A stretch of DNA of 44,385 nt from Sphingomonadaceae bacterium (GCA_021300355.1 JAJTEF010000011.1:1-44385); one strand, 5' to 3'. Counted from the first letter of the stretch, positions 35,577-44,385 are shown. Numbers and translations are program-made. Notes: a model not told the origin generated them from the sequence alone.

Positions 35577-36283
35577 CTTAGATGTTCTGCAAAGAACGCT
35601 GCTGTGCGTGAATCGGCAAGTGCCGCGCCAGCTTCGTTCCGGCGGTTGCCCATCTCGGCGGCAAAGCCATGGTCGAGCCCTTCATAATCGTGCAAAGTCA
35701 CCTTCGGATGACTGCCCAGCCCAGCATGGATCGCGGCCTGCGCCTCTGGACCGACAAAATGGTCTGCGGTCGGGATGTGCAGCATGAGCGGGTGGGCAAT
35801 CGCATGGCTCTCGCCAAGCATCTGATCAATCATGACGCCATAATAGCCAACCGATGCACTGATGTCGGTGCGCGTCGCCGCCATATAGGCCAGTCGTCCG
35901 CCAAGGCAGTAGCCGACACAACCCACATTTTGAACGGGGGCGTGACTTGAAATACCGCCCCGTATCGCGTGAATAGCAGCCTCAATGTCCTTTACGCCGT
36001 CATCGGCATCATATTGGCCAAAATAGCCGAACGCTTCTTGAAGCTGCGCTTCCACATCGGGATTAAGTTCGACGCCGGGCGCGAAACGCCAGAAAATGTC
36101 GGGTGCAATCGCCAGATATCCATCGTTAGCCAAATGATCGCATTTTTGGCGAATGCCCGCATTTACGCCGAAAATTTCGGGTATGACGATGATAGCCGCT
36201 TTCGCAGCGCCAACCGGAGCGGCGAGATACGCCGGAAACAAGGCATCTTCGTTCAGTGCCGCAATCTTTATCATGTCGCCCAT
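35573..36283 (-). CDS. Dienelactone hydrolase family protein
   Basis: A 236-aa alpha/beta hydrolase. The nucleophile is Cys126 in GYCLGGR, with the acid and base near TADHFVGPEA and GLDHGFA. Dienelactone hydrolases open dienelactone in chlorocatechol breakdown, but many relatives have other ester or lactone substrates, and no catechol genes are nearby. ATG 36283 is chosen because AGGAG lies 6 bases upstream. It is the only leftward gene to the right of the origin in this window, opposing replication. Confidence 0.92.
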   Translation of the reverse strand: MGDMIKIAALNEDALFPAYLAAPVGAAKAAIIVIPEIFGVNAGIRQKCDHLANDGYLAIAPDIFWRFAPGVELNPDVEAQLQEAFGYFGQYDADDGVKDIEAAIHAIRGGISSHAPVQNVGCVGYCLGGRLAYMAATRTDISASVGYYGVMIDQMLGESHAIAHPLMLHIPTADHFVGPEAQAAIHAGLGSHPKVTLHDYEGLDHGFAAEMGNRRNEAGAALADSRTAAFFAEHLS

Positions 36284-36372
36284 ATCTTGCTCCTGTGCGG
36301 ACATTCTCCGCAATTGCGTGATTCGATGTTGTCTTTATAGTATGTCATACCATCAAGAGGAGAGTCCCGGCC

Positions 36373-36633
36373 ATGAAGATGAACATAGAGATTGATTGTT
36401 CGCCAGAAGAGGCCCGTGCGCTTTTGGGTTTGCCCGACGTGACCAAGGCGAATGAGGCCTATGTTGAAAAGGTCACGAACCTGATGAACGGCGCCGGCGG
36501 CATCGACCAGCTGCAGGAACTTGGCAAGCAAATCGCACCAATGGGGCAAATGGGGTTGCAGCTGTTTCAACAACTGATCGAAACAGGTGCGAAGGCCGCG
36601 ATGTCGGGCATGAGCAGCAAAGACAAAAAATAG
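36373..36633 (+). CDS. Small conserved protein, probably DUF6489
   Basis: An 86-aa protein, AGGAGAG upstream of the ATG. The sequence reads ECSPEEAR-like (IDCSPEEARALLGLPDV), then amphipathic helices MGQMGLQLFQQLIETGAKAA. It resembles the short DUF6489 proteins of sphingomonads that begin with a CSPEEAR segment. No function is known. It sits 7 bases before mnmE. Confidence 0.75.
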   Translation: MKMNIEIDCSPEEARALLGLPDVTKANEAYVEKVTNLMNGAGGIDQLQELGKQIAPMGQMGLQLFQQLIETGAKAAMSGMSSKDKK

Positions 36634-36640
36634 AGCTTTG

Positions 36641-37936
36641 ATGTCCGCCACCGATACTATTTTTGCACTGTCCAGCGGTGCGCCGCCGGCTGCCATAGCG
36701 ATTATCCGCATCAGCGGCCCTGCGGCGTTTGAAGTGGTGCACGGGCTGGCGGGCCGGACACCAAAGCCGCGGCGTGCGTCTTTGGCTATATTAAGGGCGC
36801 CAGACAACGGTGAGATACTCGACCAAGCGCTTGTCTTGCTCTTTCCGGGTCCCGATAGTGCAACGGGCGAGGATCTTGCCGAGCTTCATATTCATGGTGG
36901 ACGTGCCGTCGTTCGCGCTGTCGAAAAAGCCATCGCGCAGTTTCCCGATGTGCGTGCGGCAGAGGCTGGGGAATTTACGCGCAGAGCCTTTGCCAATGGC
37001 CGACTTGATTTGAACGAAGCCGAGGGTCTTGCTGATTTGTTATCGGCAGAGACCGAGTGGCAGCGCAAATCCGCAACATTGATGTTTGGTGGTAGTTTTA
37101 GCGCAGCAATCGAAGCATGGCGGCAAGAGGTTCTCCAACTGTCCGCACTCACAGAAGCTGAACTTGATTTTTCCGATGAATCTGATGTGGATGCGCAAAA
37201 TAATCATTTAATATCAGAGTCTTGCTTGAAAATTCAGCGCGAGATTGAGCAGATATTGTCCAATCCCGCAGCTGAAAAGTTGAAGGATGGGTTGCGCGTC
37301 GTACTGGGTGGTCCACCAAATTGCGGCAAGTCGACATTGTTGAACGCCTTGGTCGAACGCGACGCGGCCATCGTGTCGGACATTGCCGGCACCACGCGGG
37401 ATATGATCGAAGTGCCGATTGGGATTGATGGCATCGCGTTCGTCTTTACGGACACGGCAGGGATACGGGATCATACCGACGACGTCATTGAGCGCATGGG
37501 CATCGACCGCAGTCAGGCCGCGATGCAGGGGGCGGATATCATTTTATGGCTTGGGCCAGAAGGTGCTGGGCCCGACCACCCGCACATCATTGAAGTGGCG
37601 GCCAAGTCGGATAGCGCAGACGGCTTGAAAAAATCGGATGTGGCCATTCAGGTTTCGGCGGTCTCTGGATTTGGCATGGCCGATCTAAAAACAGCCGTCG
37701 CCGATATCGCGAAAAAGCTATTGCCGCCACCCGACCAGTTTTCGGTAAACCAGCGGCAGCGGACGTTGTTGGCAGACTGCGCAGATGCGCTGGGTGCATG
37801 TCAGGCAACTGACGACTGGCTGATCGTCGCAGAATGCTTGCGACAAGCGCGCCTGGCTTTGGATGCGCTCACGGGTCGCGCGCACACCGAAGAACTGCTG
37901 GATAATTTATTTGGCAAATTCTGCGTTGGCAAATGA
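36641..37936 (+). CDS. mnmE: tRNA modification GTPase MnmE
   Basis: A 431-aa GTPase that with MnmG adds the (carboxymethyl)aminomethyl group to U34 of certain tRNAs. N-terminal tetrahydrofolate-binding domain with AAIAIIRISGPAA, helical middle, G domain with G1 GGPPNCGKS near 222-230 and DTAGIRDHTD, and the essential C-terminal FCVGK (Cys428). A TTG at 36638 directly before the ATG is ignored. A parS site follows its stop. Confidence 0.97.
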   Translation: MSATDTIFALSSGAPPAAIAIIRISGPAAFEVVHGLAGRTPKPRRASLAILRAPDNGEILDQALVLLFPGPDSATGEDLAELHIHGGRAVVRAVEKAIAQFPDVRAAEAGEFTRRAFANGRLDLNEAEGLADLLSAETEWQRKSATLMFGGSFSAAIEAWRQEVLQLSALTEAELDFSDESDVDAQNNHLISESCLKIQREIEQILSNPAAEKLKDGLRVVLGGPPNCGKSTLLNALVERDAAIVSDIAGTTRDMIEVPIGIDGIAFVFTDTAGIRDHTDDVIERMGIDRSQAAMQGADIILWLGPEGAGPDHPHIIEVAAKSDSADGLKKSDVAIQVSAVSGFGMADLKTAVADIAKKLLPPPDQFSVNQRQRTLLADCADALGACQATDDWLIVAECLRQARLALDALTGRAHTEELLDNLFGKFCVGK

Positions 37937-37941
37937 CGAGC

Positions 37942-37957
37942 TGTTTCACGTGAAACA
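37942..37957. promoter_or_regulatory. parS centromere site 1
   Basis: A perfect 16-bp palindrome, TGTTTCACGTGAAACA, the consensus ParB-binding parS. It lies in the 71-base gap between mnmE and mnmG, about 6.2 kb from the proposed origin and 3.4 kb before parB. Confidence 0.96.
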
Positions 37958-38007
37958 ATCCCACGCAGAGTTTTGACCGATGCGACTTGTTCGTCTATGC
38001 GCGACCT

Positions 38008-39879
38008 ATGACAACCGATTTCGACATCATTGTAGTTGGCGGAGGGCACGCGGGCACTGAAGCCGCAGCCGTCGCCGCGCGTATGGGTGTTCGCGTCGCG
38101 CTGGTGAGTTTCGACAAAAGCATGATCGGCGCCATGTCATGCAACCCAGCCATCGGCGGGCTTGGAAAAGGCCACCTCGTGCGCGAAGTCGACGCATTTG
38201 ATGGTCTGATCGCCCGTGCGGCAGATGACGCTGCGATCCACTACCGCATGCTCAACGCGTCAAAAGGCGCGGCCGTGCAGGGACCCCGGGTTCAAGCAGA
38301 CCGGTCTTTGTTTAAGGCATCGATCCAGCGCCAACTCGGACAAATTGCAAATTTGACGATAGTGCAGGCGGAGGCCGCGGCGCTCCACCTCATTCCAGGG
38401 TCATCCCACATAGTCGGCGGCTTGGTGCTTGGCGATGGCTCCATCATCACATCTTCGGCCGTCATATTGGCGACGGGGACTTTCTTGGGTGGAAAGCTGT
38501 TTCGAGGCGAAGAGCGCTTTGAGGGCGGGCGCGTAGGCGAGGCTTCGGCAATGCTCCTTTCCAAGCAGTTGCGCGATTCGGCACTCCCGATAGCGCGTCT
38601 AAAGACTGGCACACCGCCACGCATTGATGGCCGGACGATCAACTGGGCAATGCTGGAAGAACAGCCATCCGATGATGATGATTGGACGATGTCCTTTTCA
38701 AATCAGCGGCGCACGGTACCCCAGATATTCTGCGCAATGACACGAACCAATTCAACGACACATGACATCATCCGCAGTGGGTTGGACCGTTCGCCGTTAT
38801 TCGGCGGTGATATTGAGGGCAGGGGTCCACGATATTGTCCATCGATTGAAGACAAGATCTTCCGTTTCGGTAATCGTGATGGCCACCAAATATTCTTGGA
38901 ACCCGAAGGTCTTGATAGCCATTTGGTTTACCCCAATGGCATATCAACGTCGCTGCCCACAGACATTCAGGAATTTATGGTCAAGTCGATGGCTGGACTG
39001 GAGCAATGCGAAATCATCGTCCCGGGTTACGCCGTTGAATATGATTATATCGACCCGCGGTGTCTCGATTCCACCCTCGCCGTCCGCGGTTTTGAAGGAC
39101 TATATTGCGCAGGTCAGATCAATGGCACGACCGGATATGAAGAGGCTGCGGCACAGGGCTTGGTCGCCGGGCTGGGCGCGGCGTGCAAATTTCTGGACCG
39201 GCCGATGCCGGCCATGGACCGCACCAACAGCTATATTGCCGTGATGATTGATGATCTCACGCTGCAGGGCGTTACAGAGCCTTACAGGATGCTTACGGCA
39301 CGCGCGGAGTATCGCCTAAGGCTTAGGTCTGACAATGCCCATACGCGGCTCACGCCAATGGCGATTGAAGCGGGTGCCGTTGGCACGGACCGTATGTATG
39401 CATTCAACCATCGAGCGCAGCTGAAGGCGACAGCGCTTGAAATGATGTCGTCGCCGATAAGTGCTGATGTGCTGATGAAGCAGGGTGTGCCGGTCAAACC
39501 CGATGCGGGTAAAATGCCGAAGCTTGAATGGCTGCGTTTTCCGCATGTATCGATCATGGACTTGTTGGACGCAGATGGGCACGAATGGCCGCGCGAGCTT
39601 CTGTTGGAGATTGAGCAGGACGGTCGCTACGCACCATATCTCGCGCGGCAGGAGGCCGAGATTCAAGACATCTCCGCAAATGAGAAAATAACGCTGGCCA
39701 GCCATGTTGATTATGCCGCTATCGCAGGGCTATCCAATGAGATGGTGGAGAAATTGCAGAGCGCAAAGCCCGAAAATCTGGCCGCAGCATCGCGCCTTCG
39801 TGGCATAACGCCAGCGGCATTGGCTGCTATCCTCGTTCATGCCAAAAGAGCCCGCAGCGCGGTGACGGAAGCCGCATGA
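38008..39879 (+). CDS. mnmG: tRNA modification enzyme MnmG (GidA)
   Basis: A 623-aa FAD protein, partner of MnmE in U34 modification. FAD-binding [19 protein letters not shown] near the N-terminus, [20 protein letters not shown], and [12 protein letters not shown] are diagnostic. ATG 38008 is preferred over the upstream TTG at 37987. It overlaps rsmG by ATGA. Confidence 0.98.
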   Translation: MTTDFDIIVVGGGHAGTEAAAVAARMGVRVALVSFDKSMIGAMSCNPAIGGLGKGHLVREVDAFDGLIARAADDAAIHYRMLNASKGAAVQGPRVQADRSLFKASIQRQLGQIANLTIVQAEAAALHLIPGSSHIVGGLVLGDGSIITSSAVILATGTFLGGKLFRGEERFEGGRVGEASAMLLSKQLRDSALPIARLKTGTPPRIDGRTINWAMLEEQPSDDDDWTMSFSNQRRTVPQIFCAMTRTNSTTHDIIRSGLDRSPLFGGDIEGRGPRYCPSIEDKIFRFGNRDGHQIFLEPEGLDSHLVYPNGISTSLPTDIQEFMVKSMAGLEQCEIIVPGYAVEYDYIDPRCLDSTLAVRGFEGLYCAGQINGTTGYEEAAAQGLVAGLGAACKFLDRPMPAMDRTNSYIAVMIDDLTLQGVTEPYRMLTARAEYRLRLRSDNAHTRLTPMAIEAGAVGTDRMYAFNHRAQLKATALEMMSSPISADVLMKQGVPVKPDAGKMPKLEWLRFPHVSIMDLLDADGHEWPRELLLEIEQDGRYAPYLARQEAEIQDISANEKITLASHVDYAAIAGLSNEMVEKLQSAKPENLAAASRLRGITPAALAAILVHAKRARSAVTEAA

Positions 39880-40544
39880 CCGAAGCTGAAGCGAAAGCGT
39901 GGCTGGCGACATCCTTGGGTGTTTCACGTGAAACAATGGAATCGCTCGACGCGTTCGTTGTGTTCCTGAAACGCGAGTCGGCCAGCCAGAACCTCATTGC
40001 GGCATCGACCATAGAAGATATTTGGTCGCGCCATATCGTCGACAGTGCGCAGTTGCTGACCTTCGTGGATCAGAGCGGACCTGAAACAAAATGGTTGGAC
40101 CTGGGGTCAGGCGCGGGCTTCCCCGGGTTGATTATTGCGTTGCTCACGGATTTTGAAGTGACGCTTGTGGAGTCGCGCACACGGCGGATTGAATATTTGC
40201 AGCGTGCGGTGGAAATGCTCGATATCGGTGGCCGCGTCACAGTCATGGGCATGCCGCTGGAGCGCATGAAAACCGCCCCATTTTCGGTCATCAGTGCGCG
40301 CGCCTTTGCGCCCTTGCCCAAATTATTTGAACTGGCGGCCCGTTTCTCTCATAATAATACTTTGTGGCTGCTGCCAAAGGGGCGTAACGCAGCAATAGAG
40401 TGGGATGACGTCAAAGCAGCGTGGGACGGCGCGTTTAGCGTTAAACAAAGCATAACCGATGCAGATGCCGGCATTCTGGTCGGTACATTGGCCGGTAAGC
40501 GTACAGGTGGCGGTAACGCTGGGGCAAAGGGACAAAAACCATGA
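39876..40544 (+). CDS. rsmG: 16S rRNA (guanine-527-N7) methyltransferase RsmG (GidB)
   Basis: A 222-aa SAM-dependent methyltransferase modifying G527 of 16S rRNA; loss gives low-level streptomycin resistance in other bacteria. SAM-binding motif is [12 protein letters not shown]. Residues 15-20, GVSRET, are encoded by an embedded perfect parS site, so the protein sequence here is shaped by a DNA element. It overlaps mnmG and parA by 4 bases each. Confidence 0.97.
   Translation: MTEAEAKAWLATSLGVSRETMESLDAFVVFLKRESASQNLIAASTIEDIWSRHIVDSAQLLTFVDQSGPETKWLDLGSGAGFPGLIIALLTDFEVTLVESRTRRIEYLQRAVEMLDIGGRVTVMGMPLERMKTAPFSVISARAFAPLPKLFELAARFSHNNTLWLLPKGRNAAIEWDDVKAAWDGAFSVKQSITDADAGILVGTLAGKRTGGGNAGAKGQKP
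39920..39935. promoter_or_regulatory. parS centromere site 2, inside rsmG
   Basis: A second perfect TGTTTCACGTGAAACA. It lies within the rsmG coding sequence (codons 15-20) about 600 bases before parA and 8.2 kb from the proposed origin. Confidence 0.96.
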
Positions 40545-41320
40545 TCCGAATTGCAGTGGCAAATCAGAAGGGCGGGGTTGGCAAGACCACCACGGCTATC
40601 AACTTGGCGACTGCATTGGCGGCAAGCGGTTGGCGGTGCGTGCTGGTCGATCTGGATCCCCAAGGAAATGCGTCCACCGGCCTAGGCCTGAAACAAGCGC
40701 AGCGCGTCCACAGCAGCTATGATCTTTTGCTGGGGGATGCGTCGTTGAAGGATGCGGCTATCCCGACCTTAATCCCCAATCTCGACATGGTCCCTGCGAC
40801 GGTTGATCTGTCCGGCGCCGAAATTGAACTGGTCGAATATGAGGACCGCACTGGGCGGTTAAAGGCGGCTTTCGACAAATCCGATGCCAATTGGGATATC
40901 TGCATCATTGATTGCCCGCCCTCGCTGGGGCTCATCACGATCAATGCGCTCGTGGCGGTGGACTCACTGCTTGTACCGCTACAGTGCGAATTTTTTGCGT
41001 TGGAAGGTTTAAGTCAGCTATTACAGACTGTTGAGCGTATTCAGGGCCGGTTTAACCCGGCGCTGACGATCATGGGTGTTGCGTTGACCATGTACGACAA
41101 ACGCAACAAGCTGACCGAACAAGTTGCGGACGACGTGCGCAGTTGCTTGGGCGATCTGGTGTTCCAAACCGTCATCCCGCGCAACGTACGTTTGTCAGAG
41201 GCGCCAAGTCATGGACTGCCCGCGTTGGTGTACGACCATCGCTGTTCGGGTTCAGAGGCGTATATGAAATTGGCAAGAGAATTGATTGGCCGTCTACCGG
41301 CCCGGGAGCTCGCAGCGTGA
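40541..41320 (+). CDS. parA: Chromosome partitioning ATPase ParA
   Basis: A 259-aa deviant Walker ATPase. The signature KGGVGKTTT is at residues 10-18, then DLDPQGNAST and the Walker B region CIIDCPPSLGL. It binds DNA non-specifically and draws ParB-parS complexes to the cell pole. It overlaps rsmG by ATGA and parB by GTGA. Confidence 0.98.
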   Translation: MIRIAVANQKGGVGKTTTAINLATALAASGWRCVLVDLDPQGNASTGLGLKQAQRVHSSYDLLLGDASLKDAAIPTLIPNLDMVPATVDLSGAEIELVEYEDRTGRLKAAFDKSDANWDICIIDCPPSLGLITINALVAVDSLLVPLQCEFFALEGLSQLLQTVERIQGRFNPALTIMGVALTMYDKRNKLTEQVADDVRSCLGDLVFQTVIPRNVRLSEAPSHGLPALVYDHRCSGSEAYMKLARELIGRLPARELAA

Positions 41321-42243
41321 CGAATGATAATTCATCTGAAAAATCCCCATTGAAGAAAAAAATGGGATTGGGCCGCGGCCTTGACGCCTTGCTTGGGGAA
41401 GCATTGCGCGGCGACCCCGCTTCTGTGCGCGCTTCCGGAAATGTCGATTCCCGCAGCGTTGGCGTCATGACAATTGCGGTTGCCGAGATACGCCCAAATC
41501 CCGATCAGCCGCGCCGCCATTTTTCCGACGATAAACTGAACGAGTTGGCGGCCAGCATTGCAAAGCATGGCGTAATTCAACCAATCGTCGTGCGTCCGTT
41601 CAACGATGGCTATCAAATCGTCGCCGGCGAACGCCGTTGGCGCGCAGCGCAGCGGGTTCAGCTGCACGATTTGCCTGCCATCGTGCGCAATTTTGACGAT
41701 GCCGAAACGCTTGAAATCGCATTGTTGGAAAATATCCAGCGTCAGGATCTCAATCCGATAGAAGAAGCCGAGGCGTATAAAAAGCTGACCGATGTGTTCG
41801 GGCATAGTGCGGCGGAGTTGGCGGAGCTGGTGCACAAGTCGCGCAGCCATGTTGCGAATATGATGCGCTTGCTCGATTTGCCTTTGCCGTTGCGCGATCT
41901 GGTCATCGAAGAAAAATTGACCATGGGGCATGCACGCGCTTTGTTGGGCAGCGAGAATGCTGTGCCATTGGCTATGCTGGTCATTAAAAATGGCCTGTCG
42001 GTCCGCGCCACGGAAGCGCTTGTGCAAAAAGAACGCGCCCCGACCGCTAAAAAAGGCAAAAGCACGGGCCCAAGTGACAATGCGGATATTCGGGCAGTCG
42101 AAACCCATTTGGGCGACCTGCTGGGCTTGACCGTGCGGATTGTTCAGAAAAATGCCACAGGCGCAGGAGCGGTGACATTTGAATATGGCAGTCTCGACCA
42201 GCTCGACATGCTGTGTCAGCGCCTGACAGGTGAAAAATTCTAA
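41317..42243 (+). CDS. parB: Chromosome partitioning protein ParB
   Basis: A 308-aa CTPase/DNA-binding protein that loads at parS. GRGLDALLGE near the N-terminus is the ParA-contact region; IRPNPDQPRRHF and GERRWRAAQR are the CTP-binding motifs; KSRSHVANMMRLLDLP is the helix-turn-helix; the end is the dimerisation domain. The frame is open from 41143 within parA, but GTG 41317, overlapping the parA stop, is the coherent start. Confidence 0.97.
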   Translation: MTNDNSSEKSPLKKKMGLGRGLDALLGEALRGDPASVRASGNVDSRSVGVMTIAVAEIRPNPDQPRRHFSDDKLNELAASIAKHGVIQPIVVRPFNDGYQIVAGERRWRAAQRVQLHDLPAIVRNFDDAETLEIALLENIQRQDLNPIEEAEAYKKLTDVFGHSAAELAELVHKSRSHVANMMRLLDLPLPLRDLVIEEKLTMGHARALLGSENAVPLAMLVIKNGLSVRATEALVQKERAPTAKKGKSTGPSDNADIRAVETHLGDLLGLTVRIVQKNATGAGAVTFEYGSLDQLDMLCQRLTGEKF

Positions 42244-42265
42244 TATTTTTCAGATACATAGATGC

Positions 42266-42282
42266 GCCTCAATAAATGAGGC
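42266..42282 (+). terminator. Weak hairpin after parB
   Basis: GCCTCA and TGAGGC form a perfect 6-bp stem with loop ATAAA, 22 bases after the parB stop. No T-run follows, so termination here is uncertain. Confidence 0.35.
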
Positions 42283-42315
42283 CGACTGTGAGTTCAATCG
42301 TGGGGCAAGCGGTGA

Positions 42316-43134
42316 ATGGCGAACAATATGGCGCAGCGGCACAAAGCCACAACACGGATTTGGCATTGGCTGAACGCCATTGCGCTTACGGTTTTGCTGA
42401 TGAGTGGCCTGATGATTTTCAATGCGCACCCGCGTTTGTATTGGGGCGAATATGGATCGCGCGAAGACCGCGCATGGTTGGAAATTGACGACACAAGAAC
42501 AACTGGATTTGTGAAAATCGGTTCAACGACGCTCGAGACAACGGGCGTGCTAGGATTGTCATTAGGCGCCGATGATAAAGTCCGCCGTGTTGCTTTCCCT
42601 GGATGGGCGACGATTCCCACCCGGTACAATCTTGGCGCAGCACGGCGTTGGCATTTTGCCTTTGCATGGCTGTTTGCGCTTGGGTTGACTGGCTTCATGG
42701 CGGCATCGTTGTTGAACGGACACATCCGCAGGCATCTGCATATCCGGCGGACAGAATGGGCCCCAAAGCAGATATGGCGCGATATTAAAAACCATGCCCG
42801 ACTGCGCTTTGATGCGCACAATGCGGGGACATATAATATCCTGCAAAAGTTCAGTTATGTCGGCGTGATTTTCATTTTGTTGCCGCTGATGATCTTCACT
42901 GGCCTTGCCATGTCACCGGCTATGAACGCGGCCCTGCCATGGTTGCATGATATATTTGCCGGTCGCCAATCGGCGCGTTCGATCCACTTTATCTGTGCGG
43001 CGCTTTTGTCCATTTTTGTGCTGCTGCATCTGGTCATGGTTTTCCTGTCAGGGCCAATTAACGGAATCCGTTCGATGATTACGGGCAAAGTTCCGCAGAC
43101 ACCCGACAGCAACCCGACGGGGGTGACGTCATGA
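42316..43134 (+). CDS. Cytochrome b561-type membrane subunit
   Basis: A 272-aa inner-membrane protein with about four main helices and likely heme-ligand histidines in RIWHWLNAIALT, RRWHFAFAWLF and SIHFICAALLSIFVLLHLVMVF. It resembles di-heme cytochrome b subunits of the thiosulfate reductase/Ni-hydrogenase type. It would pass electrons between the quinone pool and a periplasmic partner. Its stop overlaps the start of the molybdopterin protein gene, so that is the likely partner. ATG 42328 is an alternative start. Confidence 0.88.
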   Translation: MANNMAQRHKATTRIWHWLNAIALTVLLMSGLMIFNAHPRLYWGEYGSREDRAWLEIDDTRTTGFVKIGSTTLETTGVLGLSLGADDKVRRVAFPGWATIPTRYNLGAARRWHFAFAWLFALGLTGFMAASLLNGHIRRHLHIRRTEWAPKQIWRDIKNHARLRFDAHNAGTYNILQKFSYVGVIFILLPLMIFTGLAMSPAMNAALPWLHDIFAGRQSARSIHFICAALLSIFVLLHLVMVFLSGPINGIRSMITGKVPQTPDSNPTGVTS

Positions 43135-43904
43135 AGAACAACCGCGATATCATCGGGCGGCGTGCACTTTTGCGCGGCGCAACTTTGGGTGGCAGCGCGC
43201 TGATCTTAAGCGGTTGCGATGCGTTGAATGAAAGCGACATGTTCCGGTCGGCACTGCGCACAGCAGAAACGCTGAATCAGACGGTGCACAGAAGCCTGAT
43301 GGACAGGGCGGCGCTTGCACCGGAATTCCCTGCATCCGATATTTCGCCTGTCTTCAAAACCAATGGCTCATTGACAGGCACCTCGGCGGAATATCTGGCG
43401 CATGTCGATGATAAGTTTGCCGACTGGACGCTGCGCATTGATGGCATGGTGGCCAAGCCGATGGATGTCAGTCTAGAAACGCTGCGGGCGATGCCGTCGC
43501 GCACCCAGATAACACGGCATGACTGTGTTGAGGGCTGGAGTGCGATTGCAAAATGGCAGGGAACGCCCCTGCGCCTGTTGTTACAGCAAGCCGGTTTGTC
43601 GGCGCGCGCCAAATATATCGTGTTTCATTGTGCGGACAGTTACGGCGCGCAGCCTTATTATGAATCCATCGATTTAATCGATGCATTTCACCCGCAAACA
43701 ATATTGGCGTGGGGGATGAATGGCGAGATGCTGCCGGTGAAATATGGCGCACCTGTGCGCCTGCGTGTCGAGCGGCAGCTGGGATATAAGCATGCCAAAT
43801 ATGTCATGCGTATCGAGGCGACCGATGATCTGACAAAATTCCATGGTGGAAAAGGTGGATATTGGGAAGATGTGGGCGACTATGAGTGGTATGCTGGAAT
43901 CTAG
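43131..43904 (+). CDS. Tat-exported molybdopterin-dependent oxidoreductase (SUOX/MsrP-like), lipoprotein
   Basis: A 257-aa protein with a Tat-type signal (Arg10-Arg11 in GRRALLRG) ending in a lipobox LSGC (Cys29), so it is probably a membrane-tethered periplasmic lipoprotein. The molybdenum-coordinating cysteine is Cys132 in RHDCVEGWSAIAKW, typical of the sulfite oxidase/MsrP family. CADSYGAQPYYESIDL and GAPVRLRVERQLGYKHAK also fit. The substrate is unknown. Paired with a cytochrome b rather than an MsrQ-type partner. Confidence 0.9.
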   Translation: MKNNRDIIGRRALLRGATLGGSALILSGCDALNESDMFRSALRTAETLNQTVHRSLMDRAALAPEFPASDISPVFKTNGSLTGTSAEYLAHVDDKFADWTLRIDGMVAKPMDVSLETLRAMPSRTQITRHDCVEGWSAIAKWQGTPLRLLLQQAGLSARAKYIVFHCADSYGAQPYYESIDLIDAFHPQTILAWGMNGEMLPVKYGAPVRLRVERQLGYKHAKYVMRIEATDDLTKFHGGKGGYWEDVGDYEWYAGI

Positions 43905-43965
43905 GCTTGCGTGTCCGCGCGGTTAATGGAAAAGCCGTTTCCAGTCATAGGGAGACCCGATTATC

Positions 43966-44385
43966 ATGAAGACGCGCGCAGCTGTTGCCTTTGAAGCGAA
44001 GAAGCCACTTGAGATTGTCGAGCTTGACCTTGAAGGTCCCAAGGCTGGTGAAGTTTTGGTTGAGATCATGGCGACCGGCATTTGCCATACAGATGCCTAT
44101 ACGCTCGATGGCTTTGACAGTGAGGGGATATTCCCAAGCGTGCTTGGCCATGAAGGCGCAGGGATCGTGCGCGAAGTCGGCGCAGGCGTGACCAGCGTGA
44201 AGCCTGGCGATCATGTTATTCCATTGTACACACCGGAATGCCGCCAGTGCAAAAGCTGCCTGTCCGGTAAAACCAACCTGTGCACCGCCATTCGCGCGAC
44301 ACAGGGCAAGGGTTTGATGCCCGACGGCACAACGCGCTTCAGCTATAAGGGCCAGCCGATATTCCATTATATGGGCTGTTCGACA
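43966..44385 (+). CDS. S-(hydroxymethyl)glutathione dehydrogenase, class III alcohol dehydrogenase (partial)
   Basis: The first 140 residues of a zinc-dependent alcohol dehydrogenase, cut by the window end. [20 protein letters not shown] contains the catalytic zinc cysteine, GHEGAGIV the zinc histidine, and [17 protein letters not shown] the four cysteines of the structural zinc. CHTDAYTL and the GKTNLC region are typical of the glutathione-dependent formaldehyde dehydrogenase (FrmA/AdhC). GGGAG precedes the ATG. Confidence 0.95.
   Translation, partial: MKTRAAVAFEAKKPLEIVELDLEGPKAGEVLVEIMATGICHTDAYTLDGFDSEGIFPSVLGHEGAGIVREVGAGVTSVKPGDHVIPLYTPECRQCKSCLSGKTNLCTAIRATQGKGLMPDGTTRFSYKGQPIFHYMGCST

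Noticed and set aside
41143-41316. Possible N-terminal extension of ParB by 58 codons.
   Set aside because: It lies wholly inside parA in another frame, while GTG 41317 gives the usual ParB N-terminus and the usual overlap with the parA stop.
1-44385. Mobile elements, prophage, CRISPR or a defence system.
   Set aside because: No transposase, integrase, phage gene, direct repeat array or Cas-like protein was seen. The gene content is core metabolism and chromosome maintenance throughout.

Overview
The window is chromosomal DNA of an alphaproteobacterium, most likely Sphingomonadaceae (Sphingopyxis/Sphingorhabdus-like). This rests on gene content and order: ppsR-maf-aroE-coaE-dnaQ facing away from hemE; rho, mnmE, mnmG, rsmG, parA, parB in series; a COQ9-family gene; a cytochrome bc1 chaperone next to DUF177; mmcB; and GANTC sites at the origin. 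The genus is inference. I see no insertion sequence, prophage, integron or CRISPR array. Genes are tightly packed, with many 4-base ATGA or GTGA stop/start overlaps.

Left part (1-25 kb): a gene end and tRNA-Gly(GCC); a thioredoxin-TPR (CnoX/YbbN-type) gene overlapping a LON-domain gene; a leftward run yhhQ-like, argB, yggT, folD, lipoprotein, marC; a nupC-like nucleoside transporter; mutS divergent from maeB; bamE divergent from the cytochrome bc1 chaperone, DUF177 and CDP-alcohol phosphatidyltransferase genes; a leftward run of EamA transporter, COQ9, feoA, feoB, ssb, TVP38/TMEM64 protein and FAD disulfide oxidoreductase; then rightward an Old Yellow Enzyme, a sterol desaturase-family protein and a DUF3604 protein.

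Origin region (25-42 kb): the 302-base gap between ppsR (leftward) and hemE (rightward) has the hallmarks of the chromosomal replication origin. It holds three good DnaA boxes and one weaker one, an AT-rich stretch next to hemE, and two GANTC sites, with a third at its edge. Gene direction switches here: all genes from mmcB to ppsR run left, and nearly all from hemE onward run right, so transcription follows replication. About 6.2 and 8.2 kb to the right are two perfect 16-bp parS palindromes, one between mnmE and mnmG and one inside the rsmG coding sequence, just before parA-parB. Together oriC, parS and ParAB form the replication and segregation start site.

Right end (42-44 kb): a membrane cytochrome b and a Tat-exported molybdopterin lipoprotein probably form a two-gene redox enzyme. 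The window ends inside a glutathione-dependent formaldehyde dehydrogenase gene.

The best findings are the origin and parS architecture. Others are a Fur-like palindrome before feoAB, the cytochrome b/molybdoenzyme pair, the FAD oxidoreductase/TMEM64 pair and the CnoX/LON-domain pair. I did not find a clearly unprecedented system.
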